NCBI GenBank assembly: GCA_910576975.1
Contig: CAJTJY010000008.1
Coordinates: 37,793 to 101,792, forward strand
From: an uncultured Lachnospiraceae bacterium
Lineage (GTDB): Bacteria > Bacillota > Clostridia > Lachnospirales > Lachnospiraceae
Reading direction: 5' to 3'
Length of the DNA stretch: 64,000 nucleotides
The notes below the pieces were generated by a model that saw only the letters and a program-made list of their open reading frames with translations, had not been told where the DNA came from and did not search any database. Numbering within the stretch: position 1 is the first letter of the stretch; the number at the start of each line of letters is the position of its first letter. Shown here piece by piece: positions 27,207 to 35,436 of the stretch. Both the position numbers and the translations under genes were made by a program.

Positions 27207-27941
27207 CTACCTATACTGTTGCGATACAAATAAAAGATATTCTTTTTTTACATTTACCGCATTCTTCTTGCTCACCGGAACAATGGCGCCACTGTCCATG
27301 ACAATGCGGTTCCCATCGAGCTTTTTGACATGCATCATATTGATAATAAACGACTTATGGACCTGCATAAAGCATTTATCTTCTACCAGATTCCCAACTT
27401 CTTCCTCAAAGCACTTTCGGATAAATATGCTTTTGACCTGAGAACCGTCTGTGAGATGAACGTCCAGCATCCGGGAGGCGTTCTCCACGTACTCGATCTT
27501 AGAATGCGACACAGATACTAGCCCTTGCTTAGTTTTAACCAGATAAATGGGATCGTGCCTGACTTCCATGTAAGATAACGCATAGTCCATAGCTTCAAAA
27601 AATTTGTCCTGTTCCACCGGCTTTAAAAGATATCTTGCGGCACGCACCTCGTAAGCATCCAGGGCAAATTCTTCCGTGGACGTGATATATATAATCACCT
27701 TGTTCTCTGCTGATTTTTGAATCTGGCTTCCCAGATCAATTCCTGTGGCTTCTGACATCAATATATCTAAGATATAAATATCTGCCAGTTCCCCTTGTAG
27801 GATCTTTTCCATCACTTTGAGCGGATTTTTATATTTTTCTACTTCAAATCCTGTTCTTGCATGGGATTTTTGGTATTGAAAAAGCAACTCCTCAATCTTT
27901 ATCAAATCTTTCACGCTGTCGTCACAAATCGTTATCTTCAT
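27207..27941 (-). CDS. LytTR-family response regulator (AgrA-like)
   Basis: Receiver domain with ITICDDS and Asp59 (IYILDILMSEATGIDLG). The LytTR DNA-binding domain covers about residues 140-240: SHSKIEYVENASRMLDVHLTD, then FMQVHKSFIINMMHVKKLDG and PVSKKNAVNVKKEYL. LytTR proteins bind pairs of short direct repeats in target promoters. 244 residues. First gene of the pair with the GHKL kinase, spaced 9 nt, so the two surely act together. Confidence 0.93.
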   Translation of the reverse strand: MKITICDDSVKDLIKIEELLFQYQKSHARTGFEVEKYKNPLKVMEKILQGELADIYILDILMSEATGIDLGSQIQKSAENKVIIYITSTEEFALDAYEVRAARYLLKPVEQDKFFEAMDYALSYMEVRHDPIYLVKTKQGLVSVSHSKIEYVENASRMLDVHLTDGSQVKSIFIRKCFEEEVGNLVEDKCFMQVHKSFIINMMHVKKLDGNRIVMDSGAIVPVSKKNAVNVKKEYLLFVSQQYR

Positions 27942-28014
27942 ATGTTTATCTCCCGGTAAAATTTTAAACTTTATAAATCATACCACATCCTTTTGCAAAA
28001 ATCCAGAAACTTAC

Positions 28015-28048
28015 TTGCCATTTTATATTCATTATTGTATATTATACA
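28015..28048 (+). promoter_or_regulatory. argG promoter with overlapping 13-bp palindrome
   Basis: TTGCCA (28015-28020), 17-nt spacer, TATATT (28038-28043). A perfect palindrome TGTATATTATACA (28036-28048) covers the -10 box. It resembles an ARG box but is one base short in the centre, so I call it only a candidate operator. Confidence 0.55.
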
Positions 28049-28080
28049 TCAGAGAACAAACCTATTACATAATACGTTGG

Positions 28081-28220
28081 AAAAGTAAAAGCATTTGTTC
28101 ACTCTTTTACTAATTACCTGTTTGTGCAAAGAGGCACACAGAATGGAGGAAAGAGTGAAAGAATTTGATAATTCTTTCACAAACTACCTGTTTGTGCTGA
28201 AAAACGCACGGAATGGAGGA
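28081..28220 (+). promoter_or_regulatory. two tandem 70-nt leader units upstream of argG
   Basis: 28081-28150 and 28151-28220 align without gaps at a 70-nt period. Unit 2 has a perfect hairpin GTGAAAGAATT (28155-28165) / AATTCTTTCAC (28170-28180) with loop TGAT, an ACTACC linker, a second small hairpin around TTTGTGC / CGCAC, and GAATGGAGGAAA, which is the argG Shine-Dalgarno. Unit 1 has the same order with a diverged first hairpin and TGTGC / GCACA intact. The same arrangement is seen at 22691-22830. Function is unknown. Confidence 0.8.
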
Positions 28221-28224
28221 AATC

Positions 28225-29445
28225 ATGAAAGAAAAAGTAGTCTTAGCTTATTCCGGCGGTCTCGACACTACCGCCATCATTCCTTGGTTAAAGGAAAATT
28301 ACGATTATGAAGTCATCTGCTGCTGCATTGACTGCGGCCAGGAAGAAGAACTGGACGGACTGCAAGAGCGCGCAAAACTGTCTGGCGCTACCAAGCTCTA
28401 CATTGAGGATATCACCGATGAATTTGCGGAAGAATATATCCTTCCTTGCGTCCAGGCAGGCGCTGTCTATGAGAACAAATACCTGCTGGGCACATCCATG
28501 GCTCGTCCGGGAATTGCAAAACGCCTGGTGGAAATTGCAAGAAAAGAAGGCGCTACCGCTATCTGCCACGGCGCTACCGGAAAAGGCAATGATCAAATCC
28601 GTTTCGAGCTTGGCATCAAAGCGCTTGCACCTGATCTTAAGATCATTGCAGCATGGAGAAGCGATAAGTGGAACATGCAGTCACGGGAAGAAGAAATTGA
28701 ATACTGCAAGGCGCATGGCATCGACCTACCATTTTCTGCAGACAGCAGCTACAGCCGTGACCGCAATTTATGGCACATCAGCCATGAGGGCCTTGAGTTG
28801 GAAGATCCATCCTGCGAACCCAATTATGACCACCTGCTGGTCTTAGGAGTATCTCCGCAACAGGCTCCCGAGGAGGGAGAGTATGTGTCTATGACTTTCG
28901 AATCCGGCGTTCCCAAAACCATAAACGGCAAATCCATGAAAGTTGCCGATATTATCCGGGAACTGAACCGCCTTGGCGGCAAGCATGGAATCGGAATTAT
29001 TGACATCGTGGAAAACCGCGTCGTTGGCATGAAGTCCAGAGGCGTCTATGAGACTCCTGGCGGAACCATATTGATGGAAGCCCAGCAACAACTGGAAGAA
29101 CTGGTTCTTGACCGCGCCACCATGGAAGTTAAAAAGGATCTTGCTAACAAGCTGGCTCAAATTGTATACGAAGGAAAATGGTTTACACCGCTGCGAGAAG
29201 CAGTGCAGGCTTTTATCACCTCAACACAGAAATATGTAACCGGAGAAGTAAAATTCAAGCTCTACAAGGGCAACATCATCAAAGCTGGAACCACTTCTCC
29301 CTATTCTCTCTACAGTGAATCCCTGGCAAGCTTTACGACCGGAGAGCTGTACGACCATCATGATGCAGAAGGCTTTATCACATTATTCGGGCTCCCTTTG
29401 AAAGTCCGTGCGATGAAAATGGCAGAAGCTGAGAAAGAAAACTAG
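28225..29445 (+). CDS. argG: argininosuccinate synthase
   Basis: ATP-dependent joining of citrulline and aspartate. The ATP motif VVLAYSGGLDTTAIIPWLKE is at the N-terminus. GATGKGNDQIRFELGIKALA and ADSSYSRDRNLWHISHEG are typical of the family. The start is the ATG at 28225, 5 nt after GGAGG; the ATG at 28213 is part of that Shine-Dalgarno region. 406 residues, a normal length. It is on the opposite strand from the argCJBD cluster, and argH does not follow it. The shared leader units suggest common control with the GNAT-argJ transcript. Confidence 0.97.
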   Translation: MKEKVVLAYSGGLDTTAIIPWLKENYDYEVICCCIDCGQEEELDGLQERAKLSGATKLYIEDITDEFAEEYILPCVQAGAVYENKYLLGTSMARPGIAKRLVEIARKEGATAICHGATGKGNDQIRFELGIKALAPDLKIIAAWRSDKWNMQSREEEIEYCKAHGIDLPFSADSSYSRDRNLWHISHEGLELEDPSCEPNYDHLLVLGVSPQQAPEEGEYVSMTFESGVPKTINGKSMKVADIIRELNRLGGKHGIGIIDIVENRVVGMKSRGVYETPGGTILMEAQQQLEELVLDRATMEVKKDLANKLAQIVYEGKWFTPLREAVQAFITSTQKYVTGEVKFKLYKGNIIKAGTTSPYSLYSESLASFTTGELYDHHDAEGFITLFGLPLKVRAMKMAEAEKEN

Positions 29446-29484
29446 GTCGACTTTTACAAGAGCGCATTTCTTATGAGATAAGAA

Positions 29485-29538
29485 AAAATACAGGATATGG
29501 CATCTACCAGAACGTAAATGATCCATATCCTGTATTTT
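29485..29538. terminator. bidirectional terminator between argG and the MORN lipoprotein gene
   Basis: Perfect 16-bp stem AAAATACAGGATATGG (29485-29500) / CCATATCCTGTATTTT (29523-29538) with a 22-nt loop. A-rich and T-rich ends on both sides allow use by both convergent genes. Confidence 0.9.
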
Positions 29539-29609
29539 ATTGCTTCCTTATACTTCTTATAGCAAGCCCATTTTCTCTGAGAGTCATCTTGCCAGACTGA
29601 CGATGTCCT

Positions 29610-30497
29610 TTAATAAAAATGCTTCACGCCTTTGGTCGCATCTTCGGCATACACCATCGTGCAGCTCTTAACCTCGCCTGCCTCATTATACAAAAAGGCA
29701 ATCGCAAGGTGCGGCTCTTCTGGAACCGCAAAGTTATTGGCCTCCAGCTCTTCGTCGGAGATTGTGACATATTTTCCCTTTTTCAGTTTATATTCTCCTG
29801 TGACGACTGTGCCGTCTTCCAGGGTGTCTTCCACCTTGTAGGTTCCATAAAACAATCCGTTCTTTACCTTGAACTTTTGGTCTGTATCTACATGATCTCC
29901 TAAAATTATCAGCTGGCGTCCCTTTCCATTGGGCATGTCGCCGCTCCAATCACCGTCATATACTTCCTTATAAAGGCTCCCGTCCTCTGTCTGGTCACTG
30001 ACATAATACCATTTTCCACTGCCTTGCCGCCTGCCATTTTGATAATCTCCATAATACCATTGCTTGCAATCGCAGTTTTCAAATACATAAAGACCAATTC
30101 CTGTTCCAGTGTTCCCGCCTTTTGGCAAATAGAGATAGCTTCCCTCTTTCTCAGCCTCACGAATCAGCGCTTTCCCTTTCTTGCTCTTTTGAAGCTTATT
30201 CAAAGCCTTTGCATCATCGCTCTCAATAGCTTCCATCGCTTTTTCCATCGTAATGCGGAGGTTCTTCATCTCTTCCGTTTCCTGACTTTCTTCCTCTGTC
30301 TCGTTCTTTCGGTCTTTGTCACTGGCATTTTCTTGCGACCCTTGATCAGATCCATTTGCCTTTGTATCGTAAGATTCCTGCCCCTGATACTCGTTCGCAG
30401 CCTGTTTTTCCTCTTTGGTGGTGCAGCCAGCAAGAAACATTATCGCAAGCATTGCTGCCAAAATCCCAGCTCTGGTAATTCTGCTCTGTCTCTCCAT
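29610..30497 (-). CDS. MORN-repeat lipoprotein
   Basis: Predicted lipoprotein: MLAIMFLAGC puts the lipid-bearing Cys at residue 25. Residues about 30-80 are a polar linker rich in E, D, K and Q. The C-terminal half has MORN-like repeats (YYGDYQNGRRQGSGKWYY, YDGDWSGDMPNGKGRQL, LFYGTYKVEDTLEDG). MORN repeats form small beta hairpins that can contact lipids or proteins. 295 residues. Function is unknown. It is a monocistronic gene convergent with argG. Confidence 0.8.
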   Translation of the reverse strand: MERQSRITRAGILAAMLAIMFLAGCTTKEEKQAANEYQGQESYDTKANGSDQGSQENASDKDRKNETEEESQETEEMKNLRITMEKAMEAIESDDAKALNKLQKSKKGKALIREAEKEGSYLYLPKGGNTGTGIGLYVFENCDCKQWYYGDYQNGRRQGSGKWYYVSDQTEDGSLYKEVYDGDWSGDMPNGKGRQLIILGDHVDTDQKFKVKNGLFYGTYKVEDTLEDGTVVTGEYKLKKGKYVTISDEELEANNFAVPEEPHLAIAFLYNEAGEVKSCTMVYAEDATKGVKHFY

Positions 30498-30634
30498 GCT
30501 TTTCCTCCAATCATAAAAATATGCGAATGCTCAGTTACTACTATTTATTTCCTTTTTTGATAACGTATATACTTGAAAAAGGCAAAGCAACCCTCCATCA
30601 TGCGCAATTTGTGGCACAATCAGGCAAATTGCTT

Positions 30635-31486
30635 TTACTTTTTCAATTCTGCTATAATATCCTCTTTTAACTGCAGGCCTACGTCTTTCATGCGCCGGCT
30701 CGCAGAGGGTGATGTGAGCACGCTTGACAAGAACTTTGAAGCAACCTCGTATTGTTTAAAATGAAATGCCATATAAGCAAGAAGATAGTCCAATGTGTTC
30801 TGTTCCATGCCGCACATGGGATAGTTCTCCTTACTGATGGCTAAAGAAAACCCGTCAAAAGCCTGCTTATAGAAAGCGTCCTCCTCTTTCTTGCATTCAG
30901 CCAGCGCTTCCTGTTCCTGCGGAGTATTTCCTGGCATCGTCTCCGCTTTTCCCCGCAACAGCCACGCAATTTTCAGGCAAGTAAATGCTTTCTCACTGTC
31001 TTTGCCCCTCTTGACCACCGTGCTCATCAACGATAATTTATAGCGGTCGATCGCCTCATCATAAGTATAAAACGCCCTTTCCTCGGTATTAATCGGTTTA
31101 AACTGACTAACGATCTGTTCTTTGATCAGCTTCACCTGTGCAGGCATGATCTGGTCAAAATAGCGGTTCATAGCCGTATATCCACAATTGGGACAGGAAG
31201 TCACATCATATTTCAAGGTATCTATATACTGAAATCTGGGTCTTAAGTCCTGATCTGGCTCTAAACGTTTCACTCTTCCGTTCTTTACTACCTTCGTCTT
31301 AAACACTTGGTCGCAGACTTTGCAGCGGACAGTCTTTGCCAAAAGAAATTCTTCTTCTGGGATCACTTTTTCCTCCGTCGGCTTTTCCTCGTCTTTCTTG
31401 TCACTTTCTTTCTGCTCATCTCCAAATAACTGCACGGATTCCGCAGACTTCAGGCCAAACTTCTCTAACCCTGAAAATATACTCAT
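30635..31486 (-). CDS. DUF2225 family protein with zinc-ribbon-like cysteines
   Basis: Cytoplasmic protein of 283 residues. Two CxxC pairs, VRCKVCDQVF and VTSCPNCGYTAMNR, probably bind one metal. They are followed by a helical repeat region resembling TPR (IDRYKLSLMSTVVKRGKD, CLKIAWLLRGKAE). This is the DUF2225 layout; the family has no established function. The gene starts 25 nt after the glnS stop behind GAGGAGG, so it is probably co-transcribed with glnS. Confidence 0.85.
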   Translation of the reverse strand: MSIFSGLEKFGLKSAESVQLFGDEQKESDKKDEEKPTEEKVIPEEEFLLAKTVRCKVCDQVFKTKVVKNGRVKRLEPDQDLRPRFQYIDTLKYDVTSCPNCGYTAMNRYFDQIMPAQVKLIKEQIVSQFKPINTEERAFYTYDEAIDRYKLSLMSTVVKRGKDSEKAFTCLKIAWLLRGKAETMPGNTPQEQEALAECKKEEDAFYKQAFDGFSLAISKENYPMCGMEQNTLDYLLAYMAFHFKQYEVASKFLSSVLTSPSASRRMKDVGLQLKEDIIAELKK

Positions 31487-31511
31487 TGCACTTTCCTCCT
31501 CTTTGTGCTGA

Positions 31512-33185
31512 TTAATTCTGTGTCGGCAATTTATAAGAACTCTTTAAAGATACGATGCGGTTAAATACCAATGCATCAGGCCTGGAATCTTTGGCGTCTG
31601 CACAGAAAAATCCTTGCCTCACAAACTGATAGCTGTCATATGGCTTCGCTTCCGTCAGCGCTGGCTCGATACGACAGTCATTCAACACCGTCAAGGAATC
31701 TGGATTCAGATTGAGGGTTCCGTCCTCCTTGTTATAGACACCCTTTTCTTCATCTACCAGGTTCTCATACAAACGCACCTGACAGCTGCTGGCAAACGGA
31801 GCTGGCACCCAGTGAATGGTGCCTTTCACCTTTCTGCCAGTAAAGCCGCTTCCCGCTTTCGTCTGTGGATCATAGGTACAATGCACCTCCACGATATTGC
31901 CATCTTCGTCTTTTACAAAGCTCTCACATTTTACAAAATAAGCATGCATCAAGCGTACTTCATTTCCTGGAAAGAGGCGGAAATATTTCTTTGGTGGTTC
32001 TTCCATAAAATCCTCCCGCTCAATATACAGTTCCCTGCAAAACGGGATTTTGCGGCTTCCCAATTGCTCATTTTCCAAATTATTCGCCGCATCCAGGTAT
32101 TCCACTTGTCCTTCTGGATAATTGTCAATGACAAGCTTTATTGGATGCAGCACCGCCATCATCCTTGGACGGCTTAATTTTAAATCTTCCCGAATGCAAT
32201 ATTCCAGCATCGCATAATCGACGGAGCTATTCGCCTTGGACACTCCGCAAAGCTCCACGAATTTCTGAATCGATTCCGGCGTAAAGCCTCTCCTGCGCAG
32301 CGCAGCTATCGACACCAGCCTGGGATCGTCCCAGCCATCTACGACGCCATCCTCCACCAGCTTCTTAATATAACGCTTTCCGGTCACCACGTTCGTAAGG
32401 TACAGCTTTGCAAATTCAATCTGCTTGGGAGGATTCTCATATTCCAGCTCCCGTACTACCCAGTCATACAACGGCCTGTGATCCTCAAATTCCAATGTAC
32501 AGATCGAATGGGTAATCCCTTCTATGGCGTCCTCTATGGGATGTGCAAAATCATACATCGGATAAATGCACCATTTGTCCCTGGTATTATGATGATTCAT
32601 ATGCGCCACCCGGTATAAAATAGGATCACGCATGTTAATATTGGGGGACGCCATGTCAATCCTCGCCCGCAAGACCAGCGCGCCGTCCTCATATTTGCCG
32701 TTCTTCATCTCTTCAAACAGTCGAAGATTCTCTTCCACGCTTCTAAGAGACGCAGGATCCTCCTTCCCTGGCTCTGTCAAGGTTCCCCGATATTCACGAA
32801 TCTGCTCTGCATTCAATTCCGACACATAAGCCTTTCCTTTTTTGATCAGCTTCACGGCCGCTTGATACATCTGTTCAAAATAATCAGATGCGTAAAACAG
32901 GCGGTCTTCCCAGTCTGCTCCCAGCCATTTGATATCTTCCTTGATCGATTCCACAAATTCAGTCTTTTCCTTTGTCGGATTGGTATCGTCAAAACGCATA
33001 TGAAACTTTCCGTGATACTTCTCTGCCAGTCCATAATTCAGCAAAATAGACTTGGCATGTCCAATATGAAGATAACCATTCGGTTCCGGCGGAAAACGTG
33101 TCCTTACCGTCTCACAATGTCCTTCTTTAATATCCTCTTCTATGATTTGTTCAATAAAATTTCTGGAAACTACTTCGCTTTCCAT
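31512..33185 (-). CDS. glnS: glutaminyl-tRNA synthetase
   Basis: Class I synthetase charging tRNA-Gln directly. The HIGH region is RFPPEPNGYLHIGHAKSI, followed by MRFDDTNPTKE. The second signature, normally VMSKRK in GlnRS, reads VVTGKRY here, keeping the Lys-Arg pair. VDGWDDPRL and the RRRGFTPESIQKF region agree with GlnRS not GluRS. Two C-terminal anticodon-binding barrels complete 557 residues. Many Firmicutes lack GlnRS and use the GatCAB route; presence here fits certain gut Clostridia. It has a consensus promoter at 33244-33272 and no T-box. Confidence 0.95.
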   Translation of the reverse strand: MESEVVSRNFIEQIIEEDIKEGHCETVRTRFPPEPNGYLHIGHAKSILLNYGLAEKYHGKFHMRFDDTNPTKEKTEFVESIKEDIKWLGADWEDRLFYASDYFEQMYQAAVKLIKKGKAYVSELNAEQIREYRGTLTEPGKEDPASLRSVEENLRLFEEMKNGKYEDGALVLRARIDMASPNINMRDPILYRVAHMNHHNTRDKWCIYPMYDFAHPIEDAIEGITHSICTLEFEDHRPLYDWVVRELEYENPPKQIEFAKLYLTNVVTGKRYIKKLVEDGVVDGWDDPRLVSIAALRRRGFTPESIQKFVELCGVSKANSSVDYAMLEYCIREDLKLSRPRMMAVLHPIKLVIDNYPEGQVEYLDAANNLENEQLGSRKIPFCRELYIEREDFMEEPPKKYFRLFPGNEVRLMHAYFVKCESFVKDEDGNIVEVHCTYDPQTKAGSGFTGRKVKGTIHWVPAPFASSCQVRLYENLVDEEKGVYNKEDGTLNLNPDSLTVLNDCRIEPALTEAKPYDSYQFVRQGFFCADAKDSRPDALVFNRIVSLKSSYKLPTQN

Positions 33186-33243
33186 TGATGTTCCTCCTGG
33201 TTCCTCAGTATTTTAAATATTTATAAACGCCCTATTGAGTTAC

Positions 33244-33272
33244 ATTATAAATTTTAATTCCTTGTTTGTCAA
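33244..33272 (-). promoter_or_regulatory. consensus sigma-A promoter of glnS
   Basis: Minus strand TTGACA (33267-33272), exactly 17 nt, TATAAT (33244-33249): a full match to the housekeeping consensus. The start codon lies 59 nt downstream. Confidence 0.9.
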
Positions 33273-33367
33273 TGGAAGCGCCGCTGCTCTGGCAGCAGGA
33301 TCCTGAGAACACGCCCTGATGCCGCTTGGAAACAGCCGCACTAAGACAGATGCGACGATGCGTTCTG

Positions 33368-34207
33368 TCAGCTTCGCCTGATATGCTGGTGGGTAAACAG
33401 ATGGTCTTGGCAATACTCGTAATTCCCCTCGCATTTGGAGCAAAACCGGAATTCCAACTCTTCTCCGTCCTCTTCTGTCCTGCCGCAGATCGCGCACTTA
33501 TGCTTGGTCACTCCCTGCGCGCTGCGCATCTGCTGGCGGTAAACCTGCTTTCTGTGAATCTCCTTAGGAGAAATCCTATGATAATTCCTGGTGCTGAAAA
33601 AGAAAATCAGGAAATTTAAAAGAGATGCAAGGATCGCGACCCTGCCTGGCCAGCCAGAGGCAATAAAGGCAAACGTCATCCAAACCGCATCCACGATCCC
33701 AAGCCATTTCGCCTTGAATGGAATAATGAAGTACAAACGAAACTCCACATTGGGAAAAATCGCTGCAAACGCTAAAAACAAGGACATGGTCACATATTCC
33801 GTGCTAAAAAAATACCCGATTCCCATGACAGGACGCCCAGCCGTAATCCGATAAACCCCATACAAGATAAAGGCGCCAAGGATCGAACAGAATAAGCCAC
33901 CAAACAGGTAAACATTATAACGAAAAGTCCCGATTGCCTGTTCAATGGACGTCCCGATAAAATAATAACAGGACAAGAAAAAAATCAAAAATATCAAATT
34001 GACCGCCGGGGGAATCAACAGCCAGGAGACCAGCCGCCAGACTTGGCCCCGCAAGATCAAATGGGGTTCCAGCGTCAAAAGATTCTGCGCCTGGGGCATG
34101 GTATACTGTATGATAAATCCCAAAACCCAGGCGCCGATCAGCCAAAATGTCAGGTTGGGGACTGCAAATCTGCCAAATTTCCGCTCCATTTTGTTTAGAA
34201 AATTCAT
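33368..34207 (-). CDS. rhomboid-like membrane protein with C-terminal zinc-finger tail
   Basis: Six or so membrane segments in residues 15-205. The loop after the first segment has LRGQVWRLVSWLLIP, like the WR motif of rhomboids and derlins. The usual catalytic GxSG is not found (the corresponding area reads GIGYFFS), nor a clear membrane His. It is probably an inactive, derlin-like member. The C-terminal tail has HKCAICGRTEED and FCSKCEGNYEYCQDH, a probable zinc ribbon. The start is the ATG at 34207 behind GAGGTG; 279 residues. The fold assignment is moderate. Confidence 0.7.
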   Translation of the reverse strand: MNFLNKMERKFGRFAVPNLTFWLIGAWVLGFIIQYTMPQAQNLLTLEPHLILRGQVWRLVSWLLIPPAVNLIFLIFFLSCYYFIGTSIEQAIGTFRYNVYLFGGLFCSILGAFILYGVYRITAGRPVMGIGYFFSTEYVTMSLFLAFAAIFPNVEFRLYFIIPFKAKWLGIVDAVWMTFAFIASGWPGRVAILASLLNFLIFFFSTRNYHRISPKEIHRKQVYRQQMRSAQGVTKHKCAICGRTEEDGEELEFRFCSKCEGNYEYCQDHLFTHQHIRRS

Positions 34208-34310
34208 AATGCACCTCTTTCCTCTTATTGTTATCATTATAAATTTTCCAATTGGCTTTGTCAACGAGTGGAACCCGTGTTCATAAAAACTTTATATTTT
34301 CCCTGGCCGC

Positions 34311-34940
34311 CTACCGATTCGCTTTCCAATCATAATTGGCATGCCAGCCGTCACTGTTTTTCCAATTGTGACGGTCATGCTCCTCCCAGCTTTCTTTGCC
34401 GCCGTGGTCATCCCAGTCTTGATCTTCCTGTTTCTGATAATCTGACCAATCTTGACTGTCATCCTTTTCCTGGTCTCGCCAATCTTGACTGTCATCCTTT
34501 TCCCGGTCTGACCAATCTTCTCGGTCGTCATTCTCGCTTTGCTCCTCCCAGCCGTCACCTTGATAATTTTCCCGGTCTGACCAATCTTCTCGGCTGTCAT
34601 TCTTGCTTTGCCCCTCCCAGTCGTCGCCGTCAGGCTGGTCCCAACCGTCTTGACTTTCAGGCTGGTCACGTTCTGCCCAATGATCTATATCCTGGTACTC
34701 CAAACGCTCTTTAGCACCTATTGTCCGGGGCTGGATCGTCGCCGGAATGCACAGTTCATCGCCAATCTGAAGATTGTATACGTCCACGAAAGGATTTGCG
34801 AACATCAGTTGCCCCACGCTGACATGATATCTCTTTCCCAGTTGATAAAGTGTGTCTCCTTTTTGTATTACATGGATGATTCCTCTGCAAGGCCCGCCTG
34901 GAAAAATAGGGCCAATAGGGATTGGTATGATTCTTGCCAT
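34311..34940 (-). CDS. LysM-domain protein with low-complexity Trp/Asp/Glu repeat tail
   Basis: Residues 1-20 are Pro/Ile-rich (MARIIPIPIGPIFPGG). Residues about 21-66 form a LysM domain (IIHVIQKGDTLYQLGKRYHV, LQIGDELCIP) that binds peptidoglycan or chitin-like glycans. From about residue 80 to the end there is a very acidic repeat tail: two 23-residue repeats (EDWSDRE with EGQS or EEQS) and then 11-residue repeats (SQDWRDQEKDD, SQDWSDYQKQE). No signal peptide. Similar leading sequences with LysM occur in spore-coat or spore-cortex proteins of Clostridia, so a spore role is plausible but unproven. Confidence 0.8.
   Translation of the reverse strand: MARIIPIPIGPIFPGGPCRGIIHVIQKGDTLYQLGKRYHVSVGQLMFANPFVDVYNLQIGDELCIPATIQPRTIGAKERLEYQDIDHWAERDQPESQDGWDQPDGDDWEGQSKNDSREDWSDRENYQGDGWEEQSENDDREDWSDREKDDSQDWRDQEKDDSQDWSDYQKQEDQDWDDHGGKESWEEHDRHNWKNSDGWHANYDWKANR
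34434..34640. repeat. in-frame tandem repeats in the LysM protein gene
   Basis: A 69-nt repeat (34501 onward and 34570 onward, few mismatches) encodes 23 residues. Next to it a 33-nt repeat with the core CAATCTTGACTGTCATCC encodes 11 residues. Both periods are multiples of three, so copy-number change keeps the frame. Confidence 0.8.
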
Positions 34941-34986
34941 AAATTTCTTTCCTCCGCATTTTGCTGCATGATTTTCCTTTACTGTT

Positions 34987-35016
34987 ATTATATTCTCCTG
35001 CCTGGAATCGGTTCAA
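34987..35016 (-). promoter_or_regulatory. promoter of the LysM gene
   Basis: Minus strand TTGAAC (35011-35016), 18-nt spacer, TATAAT (34987-34992), 47 nt before the start codon. Confidence 0.55.
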
Positions 35017-35219
35017 ACTGCGCAGCCCTGGAACAGTTCTCACTTTTTTCCTTTCATCATATATTATCCTATGCAAAATTATTGCCTAAGCATCTTTTTA
35101 CCATCTGGATAGCAAATGCGCAAGACTGTGCCAACAGCGCCCTATCGTCACTATTTCACAAAAGAATCATGAAAAAACTTTTACAGATTCTAAACATTAT
35201 ATAAAATCTAAGAAATGAA

Positions 35220-35248
35220 TTGTTTTTTGCAATTTCCTGTCGTATAAT
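35220..35248 (+). promoter_or_regulatory. promoter of the activase gene
   Basis: TTGTTT (35220-35225), 17-nt spacer, TATAAT (35243-35248). The start codon is at 35437, so the untranslated leader would be long. Confidence 0.5.
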
Positions 35249-35436
35249 AAACGTTGCTTGATTTGAGGACTATTACATTTTAATAGGAAGAAACTGTTAA
35301 AATATATCACTTAGCATACGGATTTCCTGCCCATGAGGCAGATAAGCTGGCCGTTTTGCGCCCATCCGTACGCTCGTTTATTTTTGCTCACAGCATTTTC
35401 AAAAGGAAAAAGCCCATGAGCTTTGGAGGAAATGAT

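Larger units (their letters stand above)
34941..35436. other. divergent intergenic region between the LysM and activase genes
   Basis: About 500 nt hold the two divergent promoters. Only short frames without ribosome binding sites lie between them (35017-35219). Downstream of the activase promoter there is a leader of about 190 nt. I see no hairpin with a T-run, no T-box and no RNA gene in it. Confidence 0.45.

Noticed and set aside
33240..33497. 85-codon minus-strand frame overlapping the rhomboid-like gene end
   Set aside because: Same-strand shadow in another frame, Arg-rich, and it ends in the glnS promoter.
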